A stretch of 24,009 nucleotides of DNA from contig JAEZQX010000159.1 in assembly GCA_023441105.1 (NCBI GenBank), positions 1 to 24,009 on the forward strand, read 5' to 3'. Shown here in pieces: positions 1-7,193 of this stretch (positions within the stretch are counted from its first letter, which is position 1; the number at the start of each line of letters is the position of its first letter). The notes beneath the pieces are model-generated. The model was not told where the DNA came from. It made no database searches and saw only the letters and a program-made list of their open reading frames with translations. Source of the stretch: Pseudomonadota bacterium. GTDB lineage: Bacteria; Pseudomonadota; Gammaproteobacteria; Burkholderiales; Burkholderiaceae. A program made the position numbers and the translations under genes.

Positions 1-206
1 ATCGCACCGTTGGACGGTCAAATCTTCCCTGCTTGCACGCTCGGTATCTGGACAGAGACTGCTCTTCTTGGGGGGCGCAAAGGCGAATCAGGGATGATGA
101 ATTCGCAATCCCAGAGGGTCGCGGGCATTGTACAAATCGGCACTTCGATGACGAGCCTTGCGTTTGCAGTTGCTTGCACTGACCTTTGAAGTGCGCAAGC
201 GGCCGA
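1..206. other. left-edge non-coding stretch
   Basis: This is 206 nt downstream of the stop codon of the minus-strand XRE-cupin gene. I see no convincing coding frame with a ribosome binding site and no RNA gene. It may hold the 3' side of a gene that lies outside the window. Confidence 0.4.
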
Positions 207-785
207 TCAACGCATTCGCGACGACGCCACATTGATCCAGAGAACCTCCGCCGGCTCGTCTGCACAGTTCCCGAACCTGTGCTCGATGCGACTCCGGAAC
301 CTGAAGCTGTCGCCTCTGGACAGGCGGTACTGGCGATCGCCGACCTCGAGTTGGATCACGCCCTTCAGCACGAAGCCCGCCTCTTCGCCGTCATGCGCGT
401 ACGGCGTCGCGCCGGTCGTTCCCCCGACCTCGATCTCCATCAGGTAGAAGTCGATCGAGCCGCGATTGCGGGGGGCGAGTATTCGCTTGCGGATTCCGGT
501 TCCGCGGAAGCTTACCGAGGAACGATCGGCGTCGAAGCGAACAGGCTCGTCCAGCTCCGGCTCGGTGGGCTGCTTCAGAAGCTCGACGAAGGGCACCTCC
601 AGGACGCGCGCGAACATGGCGACGTCGCGAAGCGTCGGCGATGACAAGCCGCGCTCGATCTGGCTGACATAGCCGATGGACCGATCGCTGGCACGCGCCA
701 GCGCGTCGATGGGCATGTCGCGGGCCTTGCGCAAGGCTCGCAGTCGCTCGCCCACGATGCGGTCGACGGCCGATTCATCTGTCAT
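207..785 (-). CDS. XRE-family regulator with C-terminal cupin domain
   Basis: A 192-residue cytoplasmic DNA-binding regulator. Residues about 12-66 form an XRE/Cro-C1 helix-turn-helix (GERLRALRKARDM, then SIGYVSQIERGLSSPTL, the usual recognition helix followed by a short proline turn). Residues about 113-188 form a cupin barrel with candidate metal or ligand residues H131, E134/E135 and H169. This HTH-cupin architecture and length are typical of the PuuR/SutR-like regulators, which sense a small metabolite and control a neighbouring transport or catabolic operon. The gene is divergent from the Bug solute-binding protein and esterase operon, with 106 nt between the start codons. Two short inverted repeats in that gap are candidate operators. 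I infer that it controls that operon and itself; the ligand is unknown. Confidence 0.9.
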   Translation of the reverse strand: MTDESAVDRIVGERLRALRKARDMPIDALARASDRSIGYVSQIERGLSSPTLRDVAMFARVLEVPFVELLKQPTEPELDEPVRFDADRSSVSFRGTGIRKRILAPRNRGSIDFYLMEIEVGGTTGATPYAHDGEEAGFVLKGVIQLEVGDRQYRLSRGDSFRFRSRIEHRFGNCADEPAEVLWINVASSRMR

Positions 786-812
786 GGCGCGGATTGGCCG
801 GAGCCTGAGAGG

Positions 813-848
813 TCATGTGCATGAAGATATCCTTTCATTTCGATGAAA
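813..848. promoter_or_regulatory. two inverted repeats in divergent promoter region
   Basis: The gap between the XRE-cupin gene and the Bug gene contains TCATG-TG-CATGA (813-824) and TTTCAT-TTCG-ATGAAA (833-848). The arms are perfect in both. They lie where an operator would block both divergent promoters, and the second could overlap a weak -35 that lies 17 nt from TAGACT (856-861). Assignment as XRE-cupin operators is inference from position and symmetry. Confidence 0.4.
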
Positions 849-891
849 TCAACGCTAGACTCGATCTCATCGCTTCAACGAGGGTCTCGCC

Positions 892-1890
892 ATGCAGGGG
901 TCAAGGTCAGTTCTACGCCGGCTGGGCATATCGCTCATGGGGGTCGCCGCCGCGATGGCGGTCGTGCCTGCGGCGCTCGCTCAAGGCCCCGAGCGGTATC
1001 CCGACAAACCGGTCCGGATCATCGTCGGCTTCGCCCCGGGCGGCCTCACGGATATCTACGCGCGCCTGTTCGCGGCCGGGTTGCAGAAGGTCACCGGCCA
1101 GCCGATGATCGTGGAGAACAAGCCGGGAGCCGCCACCATGATCGGGACGACCGCGGTCGCGAAGGCGGCTCCGGATGGCTACACGCTGTGCTTCTGCGTG
1201 ACCAACGTCTTCACGAACCAGTTCTTCCGGGAATCCATGCCTTACCGGCCGGATGAGCTCACGCCCGTCTCGCTGGCGTTCAAGTCGAACTCGGTGCTTG
1301 TCGTTCCTGCGAACTCGCCCTTCAAATCGACCAAGGACCTGGTCGAGTACGCGCACAAGAACCCGGACAAGCTGACCTACTCGACGACCGGTGCCGGCGG
1401 GGCGACGCATATCACCGGCGAATTGTTCGCGTCGGTCGCCAAGACGAAGAGCGTCGCGGTCCACTACAAGGGAGCGTCTCCGGCAACCTCCGCCGTCGCG
1501 GCGGGCGAGGTCGACTTCGCTTTCAGCGCGATTGCGACCGCGCAGCCGCCGCTGAAGGAGGGCCGTGTTCGAGCGCTCGGTGTCGCAAGCGAGGAGAGGA
1601 TCGCCGCGCTGCCGGATGTGCCTACGATGGGCGAAGTAGGCTTCGAGGGCGTGGCAAGTGGTGTCTGGTACGGCTTGATGGCTCCCGCGGGGACCCCCCA
1701 GCCGATCGTGGAACGCCTCAACCGGATTTCGAACGACTTCTTCGGCAGCGCCGAAGTCCGGGAGCGGTTGATGGTCGGCGGAGAGACGCCGCTGGCGAAC
1801 GCCTCGCCTGCGGAGATGGCGGCCTATATCGAACGAGATACCGAGGCGCTGCGCAAGATCATCGTTCCAATGAACCTGAAGCTGGATTGA
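892..1890 (+). CDS. Bug/TctC-family periplasmic solute-binding protein
   Basis: A 332-residue exported binding protein of the tripartite tricarboxylate transporter (Bug, TctC-like) family. Residues 1-30 are a Sec signal peptide with a clear cleavage site (PAALA|QGPERYPDKP). The mature N-terminus carries the family hallmarks: RIIVGFAPGG (residues 42-51), IVENKPGA and DGYTL. Length matches the family (about 320-330). These proteins bind carboxylates or aromatic acids in the periplasm and deliver them to TctA/TctB membrane subunits, or act as sensors. No TctA or TctB gene is in the window, so this is an orphan. It is the first gene of an operon with the esterase, whose ATG begins one nucleotide after this stop codon. 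The ligand cannot be read from sequence; an ester or its acid product is a reasonable guess. Confidence 0.9.
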   Translation: MQGSRSVLRRLGISLMGVAAAMAVVPAALAQGPERYPDKPVRIIVGFAPGGLTDIYARLFAAGLQKVTGQPMIVENKPGAATMIGTTAVAKAAPDGYTLCFCVTNVFTNQFFRESMPYRPDELTPVSLAFKSNSVLVVPANSPFKSTKDLVEYAHKNPDKLTYSTTGAGGATHITGELFASVAKTKSVAVHYKGASPATSAVAAGEVDFAFSAIATAQPPLKEGRVRALGVASEERIAALPDVPTMGEVGFEGVASGVWYGLMAPAGTPQPIVERLNRISNDFFGSAEVRERLMVGGETPLANASPAEMAAYIERDTEALRKIIVPMNLKLD

Positions 1891-1891
1891 G

Positions 1892-2827
1892 ATGAGCATC
1901 TTTGAACCTGGCATCGAAGCCTATCTGCAGAAGATACGGGACACGGTCGGTATTCACCCGAAGCCCAATTCGGTTGAAGAACGTCGTCGCAACACCGACC
2001 GGACGCACTCGGTCTGGAAACGCCCCGCGCCCGAGACGATCGACGTCCTGAACTGGTGGGTGGGCCTGCCGGGACGCGAAGTGCCGATCAGGCTCTACCG
2101 GCGCAAGGACGTCGTGAAGCCGCCGGTGGTGCTGTACCTGCATGGCGGCGGTTTCGTCTCCAGCAGCTACGACACGCATGACACCATCACCTGGGGTCTG
2201 GCAGAGTCGACGGGAGCCTTGGTCATCAGCGTGCATTACCGCCGTGCACCGGAGAACCCTTTTCCCGCCGCGCCGGAGGACTGCTTCGGCGTCCTGCAAT
2301 GGATCGCCAGGCAGGGCCAGTTTCTCGACGCCGATGTGGAACGCATCGCCGCAGTGGGCGACAGTGCCGGCGGTTGCCTTGCGGCGGCCTTGGCAATCCA
2401 GGCGAGGGATCGGGGCGGTCCCGCGCTGCGCCTCCAGGCGCTCCTGTACCCGGGCCTGGATCCGATCAAGAATCGGCCGTCGCATGCCCGCGGCCTGGAC
2501 CCGATGCTCACACGCGAAATGATGGACTATTTCTGGGAAGCTTACCTGCCTGGAAACCGTGAGACACGGGACCCGATAGCCGCGCCGATCCGGGCAACGA
2601 GGCTGGCGGATCTGCCGCCTGCCTACATCGCGGTCGGGGAATTCGACCCGCTGCTCGATGAATCGACCGAATATGCCCGGTTGCTGTCCGATGCAGGCAT
2701 TCCGGTCGAGTTCCGCGTGGTGGAGAAATCCATTCACGGCTTCCTGCGAGCGCGATTCGTGAGCGATGGAGCGCGCGCCGAATTCGATCGTCTTTCGAAC
2801 GTTATTCGAGAGGCGCTGGGAAAGTAG
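1892..2827 (+). CDS. alpha/beta hydrolase, hormone-sensitive-lipase-type esterase
   Basis: A 311-residue serine esterase of the HSL family (bacterial family IV, Aes-like). It shows the oxyanion-hole motif HGGG (residues 84-87), nucleophile motif GDSAG with Ser158, catalytic Asp252 in EFDPLLDE, and His282 in SIHGF, all in the expected order and spacing. There is no signal peptide, so it is probably cytoplasmic. Such enzymes cleave short-chain carboxylic esters. The start codon directly follows the Bug gene stop (TGA-G-ATG), so the two are likely translationally coupled. The pairing suggests that the Bug protein helps capture an ester or acid that the esterase processes inside the cell; this part is inference. 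An HSL-type lactonase or carbamate hydrolase would look the same. Confidence 0.9.
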   Translation: MSIFEPGIEAYLQKIRDTVGIHPKPNSVEERRRNTDRTHSVWKRPAPETIDVLNWWVGLPGREVPIRLYRRKDVVKPPVVLYLHGGGFVSSSYDTHDTITWGLAESTGALVISVHYRRAPENPFPAAPEDCFGVLQWIARQGQFLDADVERIAAVGDSAGGCLAAALAIQARDRGGPALRLQALLYPGLDPIKNRPSHARGLDPMLTREMMDYFWEAYLPGNRETRDPIAAPIRATRLADLPPAYIAVGEFDPLLDESTEYARLLSDAGIPVEFRVVEKSIHGFLRARFVSDGARAEFDRLSNVIREALGK

Positions 2828-3007
2828 CGCATTTTCGTCGCTGGCTTCCGATCAAAAGCGCAATATTGTTGTTGACGACTGCAACGTCATCGTCGCGTAA
2901 CGCTTTGCGACGTAGCAGGCAGTCGGCTTGCAGTATGGTTTGCAGGCCGACCTCGACGACTCATCGTGCCCACTGTCGCCGACTCGGAAGAAGAGGAGAC
3001 GATAGAG

Positions 3008-4843
3008 ATGATGACGAATGTCGCGAGGGCCCGGCGATACGGCGCCACGGCGTTGATGATCGTAGTACTTGCCGCGACCAGCAGTTGCGGTAGTGACGAC
3101 GACGATCCGGTACCGGCTCCAGAGCCGGCTCCGGCTCCCGCGCCGGTTCCGGCGCCGACCGTGCAGGCTTGCGACGAGACTTTGCAAGCGAGCTTCAAGC
3201 CGGACGCGCAGACCCAGGTGCTGCTGGTGAAGGCCTTCAAGGCAGGGGAGCCGCTGCTGCTCTCGGGCGCGTCGGGTCCACAGACGCCCACGGCTTCGAA
3301 GGACGTTTGCGTGGTCAAGCTGCTCGTCGGACCGGGCAATCCCGGGCCCGCGGATGCGCCTTCGACCTCCGCCGGCATCGGCATCGAGCTGTGGCTACCG
3401 GCTCATGCCGCCTGGAACGAGCTCATCCACGTGAAGGTAGGAGGTGGCTGGGCGGGCGGCTTGCACACATCCATCACGTCCCTGGCTGGTACGTCGACCT
3501 CGTCATCGGGATCGCCGGCAACAACGGCGATGGTGGAGGGCGCCGTCTCCGCTTCGACTGACGCCGGGCATGCGACCAGCGGCGGCTCGTTCGCCATGAA
3601 CCCGGACGGGACGATCAACACGACCCTTTGGCAGGACTTCTCCGAGCGCGGCATCCATGAGATGGCCGTCAAGACGAAGGCGCTCGCTCGTGCCTATTAC
3701 GGGCGTGATGCACGCCGCTCCTACTGGAACGGCTTTTCCACCGGCGGGCGGCAAGGCCACAAGGAAGCCCAGGCCAACCCGGGGGATTTCGACGGCATCC
3801 TGGCCGGTGCGCCCGCCTTCAACTGGACGAAATTCATCACCACCGAACTCTACCCGCAAGTGGTCGTACAGCGAGATCTCGGCGGCACGCCGTTGACACC
3901 TGCTCAGCTCAACCTGGTGGGCAGGGCTGCCATCGGTGCTTGTGACTCGGTGGGCGGGGAGCACCTGGGCTTCATCCCCGATCCCTCGATCTGCCGCTAC
4001 GACGCTGCCACCGATCCGGCGGTGCTCTGCCCGGCGGACAATGGTGTCAATACGACCCCGGACTGTGTCAGCCGTGTTCAAGCGACGGCCATCAACAAGA
4101 TGTGGTACGGCCAGACCGCCGATGGCAGCGTGCCTGATCCGACCAGCGACAATGGCTTCGGAGCCAACCCGGCTCCCGCTCAGCGCTGGTATGGGCTCGC
4201 GCGCGGCACGAGCATGGCCGGGCTCGCGGGTCCAAGTCCTTTCGCGATCGCGAGTGACATGGTCGCGCTCGAGTTGCAGGATCCGACGCTCGCTACCCCG
4301 GCATTCCTCAATGCGACTGGCAACGGCGCGAATGGCTGGCGCAACCTGAGCTACCAGCAATTGTCGCAGGCTTGGGACCAGGGTGTCGCCTTGCAGGGTC
4401 CATTCGCGAACATCAACACGGACAATCCTGATCTGGATGCCTTTCGCGCGCGAAGCGGCCGGATGATCATGTACCACGGCCTGGCGGACACGCTGATCCC
4501 GCCGCAAGGCTCGATCAACTACTACCTCCGGGTGGCCGACCGCCTGGGGAGCCTCGCGGCGGCGCAGAGCTTCTATCGCTTCTATCTCGTGCCCGGCATG
4601 GCCCACGGCTTCTCGAATGGAACGGCCAACCCCGACGCAAATCCACCGTTGCCGACCAACGACCAGTTGTACGGCCTGCTGACGAACTGGGTCGAGAACG
4701 GGGTGGTGCCCGAGCGGGTGGAGATCAGCAGCGCAGCGACGGCTTCGGCACCGGCGAAGTCGCGGCCGCTCTGCGTCTATCCGCAGAAGCCGACGTTTAC
4801 GAGCGGCGATCCCAAGGTGTCTGCGAGCTACACTTGTTCGTAG
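3008..4843 (+). CDS. tannase/feruloyl esterase family lipoprotein
   Basis: A protein of 611 residues from the preferred ATG at 3008, which has AGGAG at 2994-2998, 9 nt upstream; a GTG at 2966 would add 14 residues. The N-terminus is a lipoprotein-type signal with Cys27 (LAATSSCGSDDDD), followed by a Pro/Ala-rich linker, which suggests outer-membrane anchoring. The body matches the tannase/feruloyl esterase family: NGFSTGGRQGHKEAQ with nucleophile Ser244, then GDFDGILAGAPAFNW, Asp494 in HGLADTLIPP, and His533 in VPGMAHGF. The family usually has Cys just before the Ser and just after the His, joined in a disulfide (the CS-D-HC motif). Here they are Phe and Gly. Family members cleave gallate or hydroxycinnamate esters; the substrate here is uncertain. 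It lies 180 nt after the esterase and may have its own promoter. Confidence 0.85.
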   Translation: MMTNVARARRYGATALMIVVLAATSSCGSDDDDPVPAPEPAPAPAPVPAPTVQACDETLQASFKPDAQTQVLLVKAFKAGEPLLLSGASGPQTPTASKDVCVVKLLVGPGNPGPADAPSTSAGIGIELWLPAHAAWNELIHVKVGGGWAGGLHTSITSLAGTSTSSSGSPATTAMVEGAVSASTDAGHATSGGSFAMNPDGTINTTLWQDFSERGIHEMAVKTKALARAYYGRDARRSYWNGFSTGGRQGHKEAQANPGDFDGILAGAPAFNWTKFITTELYPQVVVQRDLGGTPLTPAQLNLVGRAAIGACDSVGGEHLGFIPDPSICRYDAATDPAVLCPADNGVNTTPDCVSRVQATAINKMWYGQTADGSVPDPTSDNGFGANPAPAQRWYGLARGTSMAGLAGPSPFAIASDMVALELQDPTLATPAFLNATGNGANGWRNLSYQQLSQAWDQGVALQGPFANINTDNPDLDAFRARSGRMIMYHGLADTLIPPQGSINYYLRVADRLGSLAAAQSFYRFYLVPGMAHGFSNGTANPDANPPLPTNDQLYGLLTNWVENGVVPERVEISSAATASAPAKSRPLCVYPQKPTFTSGDPKVSASYTCS

Positions 4844-4894
4844 AGCGGGCAGGGGCGCTATCGTTGGTCGGGGCGAGGTACCGGTGCCGGCGCC

Positions 4895-6094
4895 TCAGCC
4901 CTTGGACCTCCCGGGGCGGGCACCCGGCGGTGGCACCCAGCGCCAGAACACACCTGCCGCCACCAGCCCTAACGCCCCGATCGTCGTCATCCCGACGGCC
5001 AGCGATGCCGCGGCCGTCACTGCCGACAGCAGCACCGGGCCGCCGCTCGAGCCGATGTCCGACAGCATCCGCCAGATGCCCAGGAACTCGGCGCGTCCGG
5101 CGCGGGGGGAGGCATCGGCGCCCAGGGTCATGACGATGCCGGAGCCGATGCCGTTGCCGAGCCCGATGAGCATCGAGGCGACGAGGAACATGGCCGCGCC
5201 CGAGGTGATCGACATCAGCATGAGCCCGAGCCCCATCAGCAGTGCCGACGGCACCGCCACCCAGATGCGGCCATGCTGGTCCATCACCTTGCCCGCCGGA
5301 TAGAACACCGCCATGTCGATCGCTGCCGCCAGGCCGTAGACCAGCGAGGCGGCCGCGGGGGCGAAACCCAGATGCTCCGCCCACAACGGTATGACAACCT
5401 GGCGCGATGACCGCATGGCGCTGATCAACATCACGCCCAGGCCGAGGGTGAGGAAGATGCCGGCGTGGCTACGGAGCACGCCGGCAATGGTCGGCTTGAC
5501 CACGGGCGTGGCTGCCTCTTCCGGCGTCGCCTGCAGGTCCGGCAACTTCAGCGCGATGGCGCCGACGCCCGCCATCGACAGCAGCGCCACCCAGTAGGCG
5601 CCTTGCAGCCCCACGGCGTGGACCACCGCAGCACCGGCGAAGGGACCGACGAACACGCCGATGCGCATGCTGCCGGCGAGCGTCGAGAAGGCCCGCGCGC
5701 GCATGATGATCGGCACCGCGTCGATGATGAAGCTCTGGCGGGCCAGGGTGAAGACCGACCCGGCCATGCCGGCCATGAACACGCCGGCCGCAAGCATCCA
5801 GACATGGACGGCGAAGATGCACATCAGGAAGGCGCAGATGCTGAACGCCGCGGCGCCGGCCATGGCCCTGCGCTCGCCGAAGCGCGAGGTGATGAGGGCG
5901 GCCGGCACGTTGCTGGCCAGCGAGCCGATGCCCGTCAAGGCGACGACCAGACTGGAGAGGGCGACCGACGCGCCGAGGTCGCGCGCGCTGAATGCGATGA
6001 CCGGCACGATCGCGCCGGTTGCAATCCCGTAGAGCAGGGATGGTCCGAACGCGGGGAGGGCGATGTCCTTGAGACTGAAGGAACCTTCGGCCAT
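4895..6094 (-). CDS. MFS transporter
   Basis: A 399-residue, strongly hydrophobic protein with about twelve predicted membrane segments in two halves separated by a polar loop (near residues 185-205, DLQATPEEAATPVVKP). The loop between helices 2 and 3 carries a variant of MFS motif A (SRFGERRAM). Length and layout fit drug:H+ antiporter-type major facilitator proteins (DHA1-like), which export small compounds, but direction and substrate cannot be told from sequence. It is convergent with the tannase-family gene (51 nt apart) and divergent from the Rap1a-domain gene, so it is probably monocistronic. Confidence 0.88.
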   Translation of the reverse strand: MAEGSFSLKDIALPAFGPSLLYGIATGAIVPVIAFSARDLGASVALSSLVVALTGIGSLASNVPAALITSRFGERRAMAGAAAFSICAFLMCIFAVHVWMLAAGVFMAGMAGSVFTLARQSFIIDAVPIIMRARAFSTLAGSMRIGVFVGPFAGAAVVHAVGLQGAYWVALLSMAGVGAIALKLPDLQATPEEAATPVVKPTIAGVLRSHAGIFLTLGLGVMLISAMRSSRQVVIPLWAEHLGFAPAAASLVYGLAAAIDMAVFYPAGKVMDQHGRIWVAVPSALLMGLGLMLMSITSGAAMFLVASMLIGLGNGIGSGIVMTLGADASPRAGRAEFLGIWRMLSDIGSSGGPVLLSAVTAAASLAVGMTTIGALGLVAAGVFWRWVPPPGARPGRSKG

Positions 6095-6210
6095 GGGGCC
6101 TTGGTGAATGGGCTTGCTGCCGCCTGCAGAAGTGCATGCGGAGGCGCGATTGTACGGTCGTGCTCATGCGGCCGCAGCGGCGGTAGCATAGCGTCCTCGA
6201 CTCGACGACG

Positions 6211-6627
6211 ATGGAAACAGCGATCGGAACAGCAATGACGTACCTGGCGACGCTCCGGCGCGAGGTGCTTTCCGGATGCCGGCCAGCCCTGTCAGCATCC
6301 GCTTTCATGCTCGTACTTGCCTGCGCGGTGCCCTTGCATGCCCAGGGCATCGTGTACAAGACCGGCAACGACCTGCTCGACGCGCTGCGGCAGGCAACCG
6401 GGCTCGAGCACGCCTATGCGCTCAACTACATCGTGGGCGTGGTGGATGCGACCAACGGGAACGCGACCCGGGAAGGCTTCTGTTTCGATCTGAAGCAGGA
6501 AAACATCAAGGCGTCGCAGATCGCGGACGTGGTGCAGCCGTTCCTGGAGAAGAACCCGCAGATGCGGGATCGGGCGGGCAGCGTCCTGGTTGCTGCTGCG
6601 CTCGCCGAGCGCTGGCCCTGCAAGTAG
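6211..6627 (+). CDS. Rap1a/Tai-domain exported protein
   Basis: 138 residues from the ATG at 6211, or 130 from the ATG at 6235; neither has a strong ribosome binding site. A signal peptide ends near VPLHA|QG. The mature part has the pattern of the Rap1a/Tai immunity family: NDLLDALRQA, YIVGVVDA, GFCFDL, a central KASQIADVVQPFLEKNPQMRD helix region, and a terminal LVAAALAERWPC, with two cysteines that could pair. Founding members are periplasmic immunity proteins against type VI secretion amidase effectors. Many chromosomal copies are not next to effectors, and no effector or T6SS gene is seen here, so an immunity role is unproven. It converges on the DEGVPQN-repeat gene. Confidence 0.75.
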   Translation: METAIGTAMTYLATLRREVLSGCRPALSASAFMLVLACAVPLHAQGIVYKTGNDLLDALRQATGLEHAYALNYIVGVVDATNGNATREGFCFDLKQENIKASQIADVVQPFLEKNPQMRDRAGSVLVAAALAERWPCK

Positions 6628-6630
6628 GAA

Positions 6631-6652
6631 GCGGGCGGCGCCGGCGCCCCCC
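6631..6652. terminator. possible bidirectional terminator hairpin between convergent genes
   Basis: The 42-nt gap between the Rap1a gene and the repeat-protein gene contains the perfect 12-bp palindrome GGCGCCGGCGCC (6637-6648), with further pairing of GGG (6633-6635) to CCC beyond one mismatch. It has no T tract. Its position between two converging stop codons supports a terminator, but GC-rich palindromes also arise by chance in this genome. Confidence 0.3.
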
Positions 6653-6669
6653 GTTCCCGGTTCAGGAGC

Positions 6670-7059
6670 TCAGGCTACGAGGTTCTGGGGAACACCCTCG
6701 TCGGCGTTCAGTGCAACCAGGTTCTGCGGCACGCCTTCGTCGGCGTTCAGCGCCACCAGGTTTTGCGGCACGCCCTCGTCGGCGTTGAGCGCGACCAGAT
6801 TCTGCGGCACCCCCTCGTCGGCGTTCAGCGCGACCAGGTTTTGCGGCACGCCTTCGTCGGCGTTGAGCGCGACCAGGTTTTGCGGAACCCCTTCATCGGC
6901 TTGCAGCGCGATGAAGTCGCGGGGCACGCCTTCGTCCTGCTGGAAGGACGCGACGAAGTTCTGGGGGACGCCTTCGTCGGCGTTGTGGAACGCAGCCGAG
7001 GCGCCGGCGGTGAAGGTGGCGACGATGGCAGCGGCGAGGATCGAGTTGCGGACGTTCAT
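6670..7059 (-). CDS. secreted 13-residue (DEGVPQN) tandem-repeat protein
   Basis: A 129-residue protein. The ATG at 7059 is chosen because AAGGAG (7072-7067) lies 7 nt upstream and a clean signal peptide follows (MNVRNSILAAAIVATFTAGASA|AF). After the spacer FHNA the whole mature protein is eight DEGVP units. Unit 1 is divergent and 14 residues long (QNFVASFQQ), unit 2 is RDFIALQA, units 3-7 are identical DEGVPQNLVALNA, and unit 8 is truncated at QNLVA. The mature protein is acidic and has no Cys, Lys or His within the repeats. I do not recognise the family. It could be a periplasmic or extracellular structural repeat, a binding scaffold, or a precursor carrying several peptide copies. Expression as a secreted protein is strongly suggested by the start signals. 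It lies downstream of the DUF1028 gene on the same strand but is separated from it by 134 nt holding a hairpin. Confidence 0.75.
   Translation of the reverse strand: MNVRNSILAAAIVATFTAGASAAFHNADEGVPQNFVASFQQDEGVPRDFIALQADEGVPQNLVALNADEGVPQNLVALNADEGVPQNLVALNADEGVPQNLVALNADEGVPQNLVALNADEGVPQNLVA
6673..6978 (-). repeat. 39-bp in-frame tandem repeats
   Basis: Eight contiguous units encode DEGVPxxxxALxx. The stretch 6673-6897 holds five full units with identical protein sequence plus one partial unit. Between units the DNA differs mainly at third codon positions (for example TTC/TTT, GTC/CTC, CAG/GAG contexts on the plus strand). Copies have therefore drifted at silent sites while the peptide was kept. 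Confidence 0.9.
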
Positions 7060-7149
7060 GACGGTTCTCCTTGAGTTGTCGGTTGCCGTCGCATCTCGCT
7101 TCGGCATGGAGACAATGTAGACCCAGGAGTCCGCGGGATAAATCCGCCT

Positions 7150-7170
7150 GCGCAACTAACACTGTTGCGC
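7150..7170 (-). terminator. stem-loop after DUF1028 gene
   Basis: GCGCAAC (7150-7156) and GTTGCGC (7164-7170) form a perfect 7-bp stem with a 7-nt loop. It lies 24 nt past the DUF1028 stop codon on the minus strand and upstream of the repeat-protein gene. This fits a terminator that separates the two genes, though no strong T tract follows. It could instead be an operator for the repeat gene. Confidence 0.35.
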
Positions 7171-7193
7171 CTCGATCAACAATCCTCGTTCGG

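Noticed and set aside
913..1914. Minus-strand frame opposite the first Bug gene
   Set aside because: The plus-strand protein has a signal peptide and the family signature; the minus-strand product is Arg-rich and has no recognisable domain.
6673..6978. CRISPR array
   Set aside because: Repeats are contiguous with no spacers, 39 bp in frame, and code for protein.
6590..7120. Plus-strand frame with repeats of the type TRFCGTPSSA
   Set aside because: This is the antisense reading of the DEGVPQN repeats. The minus strand has the ribosome site, signal peptide and silent-site drift.
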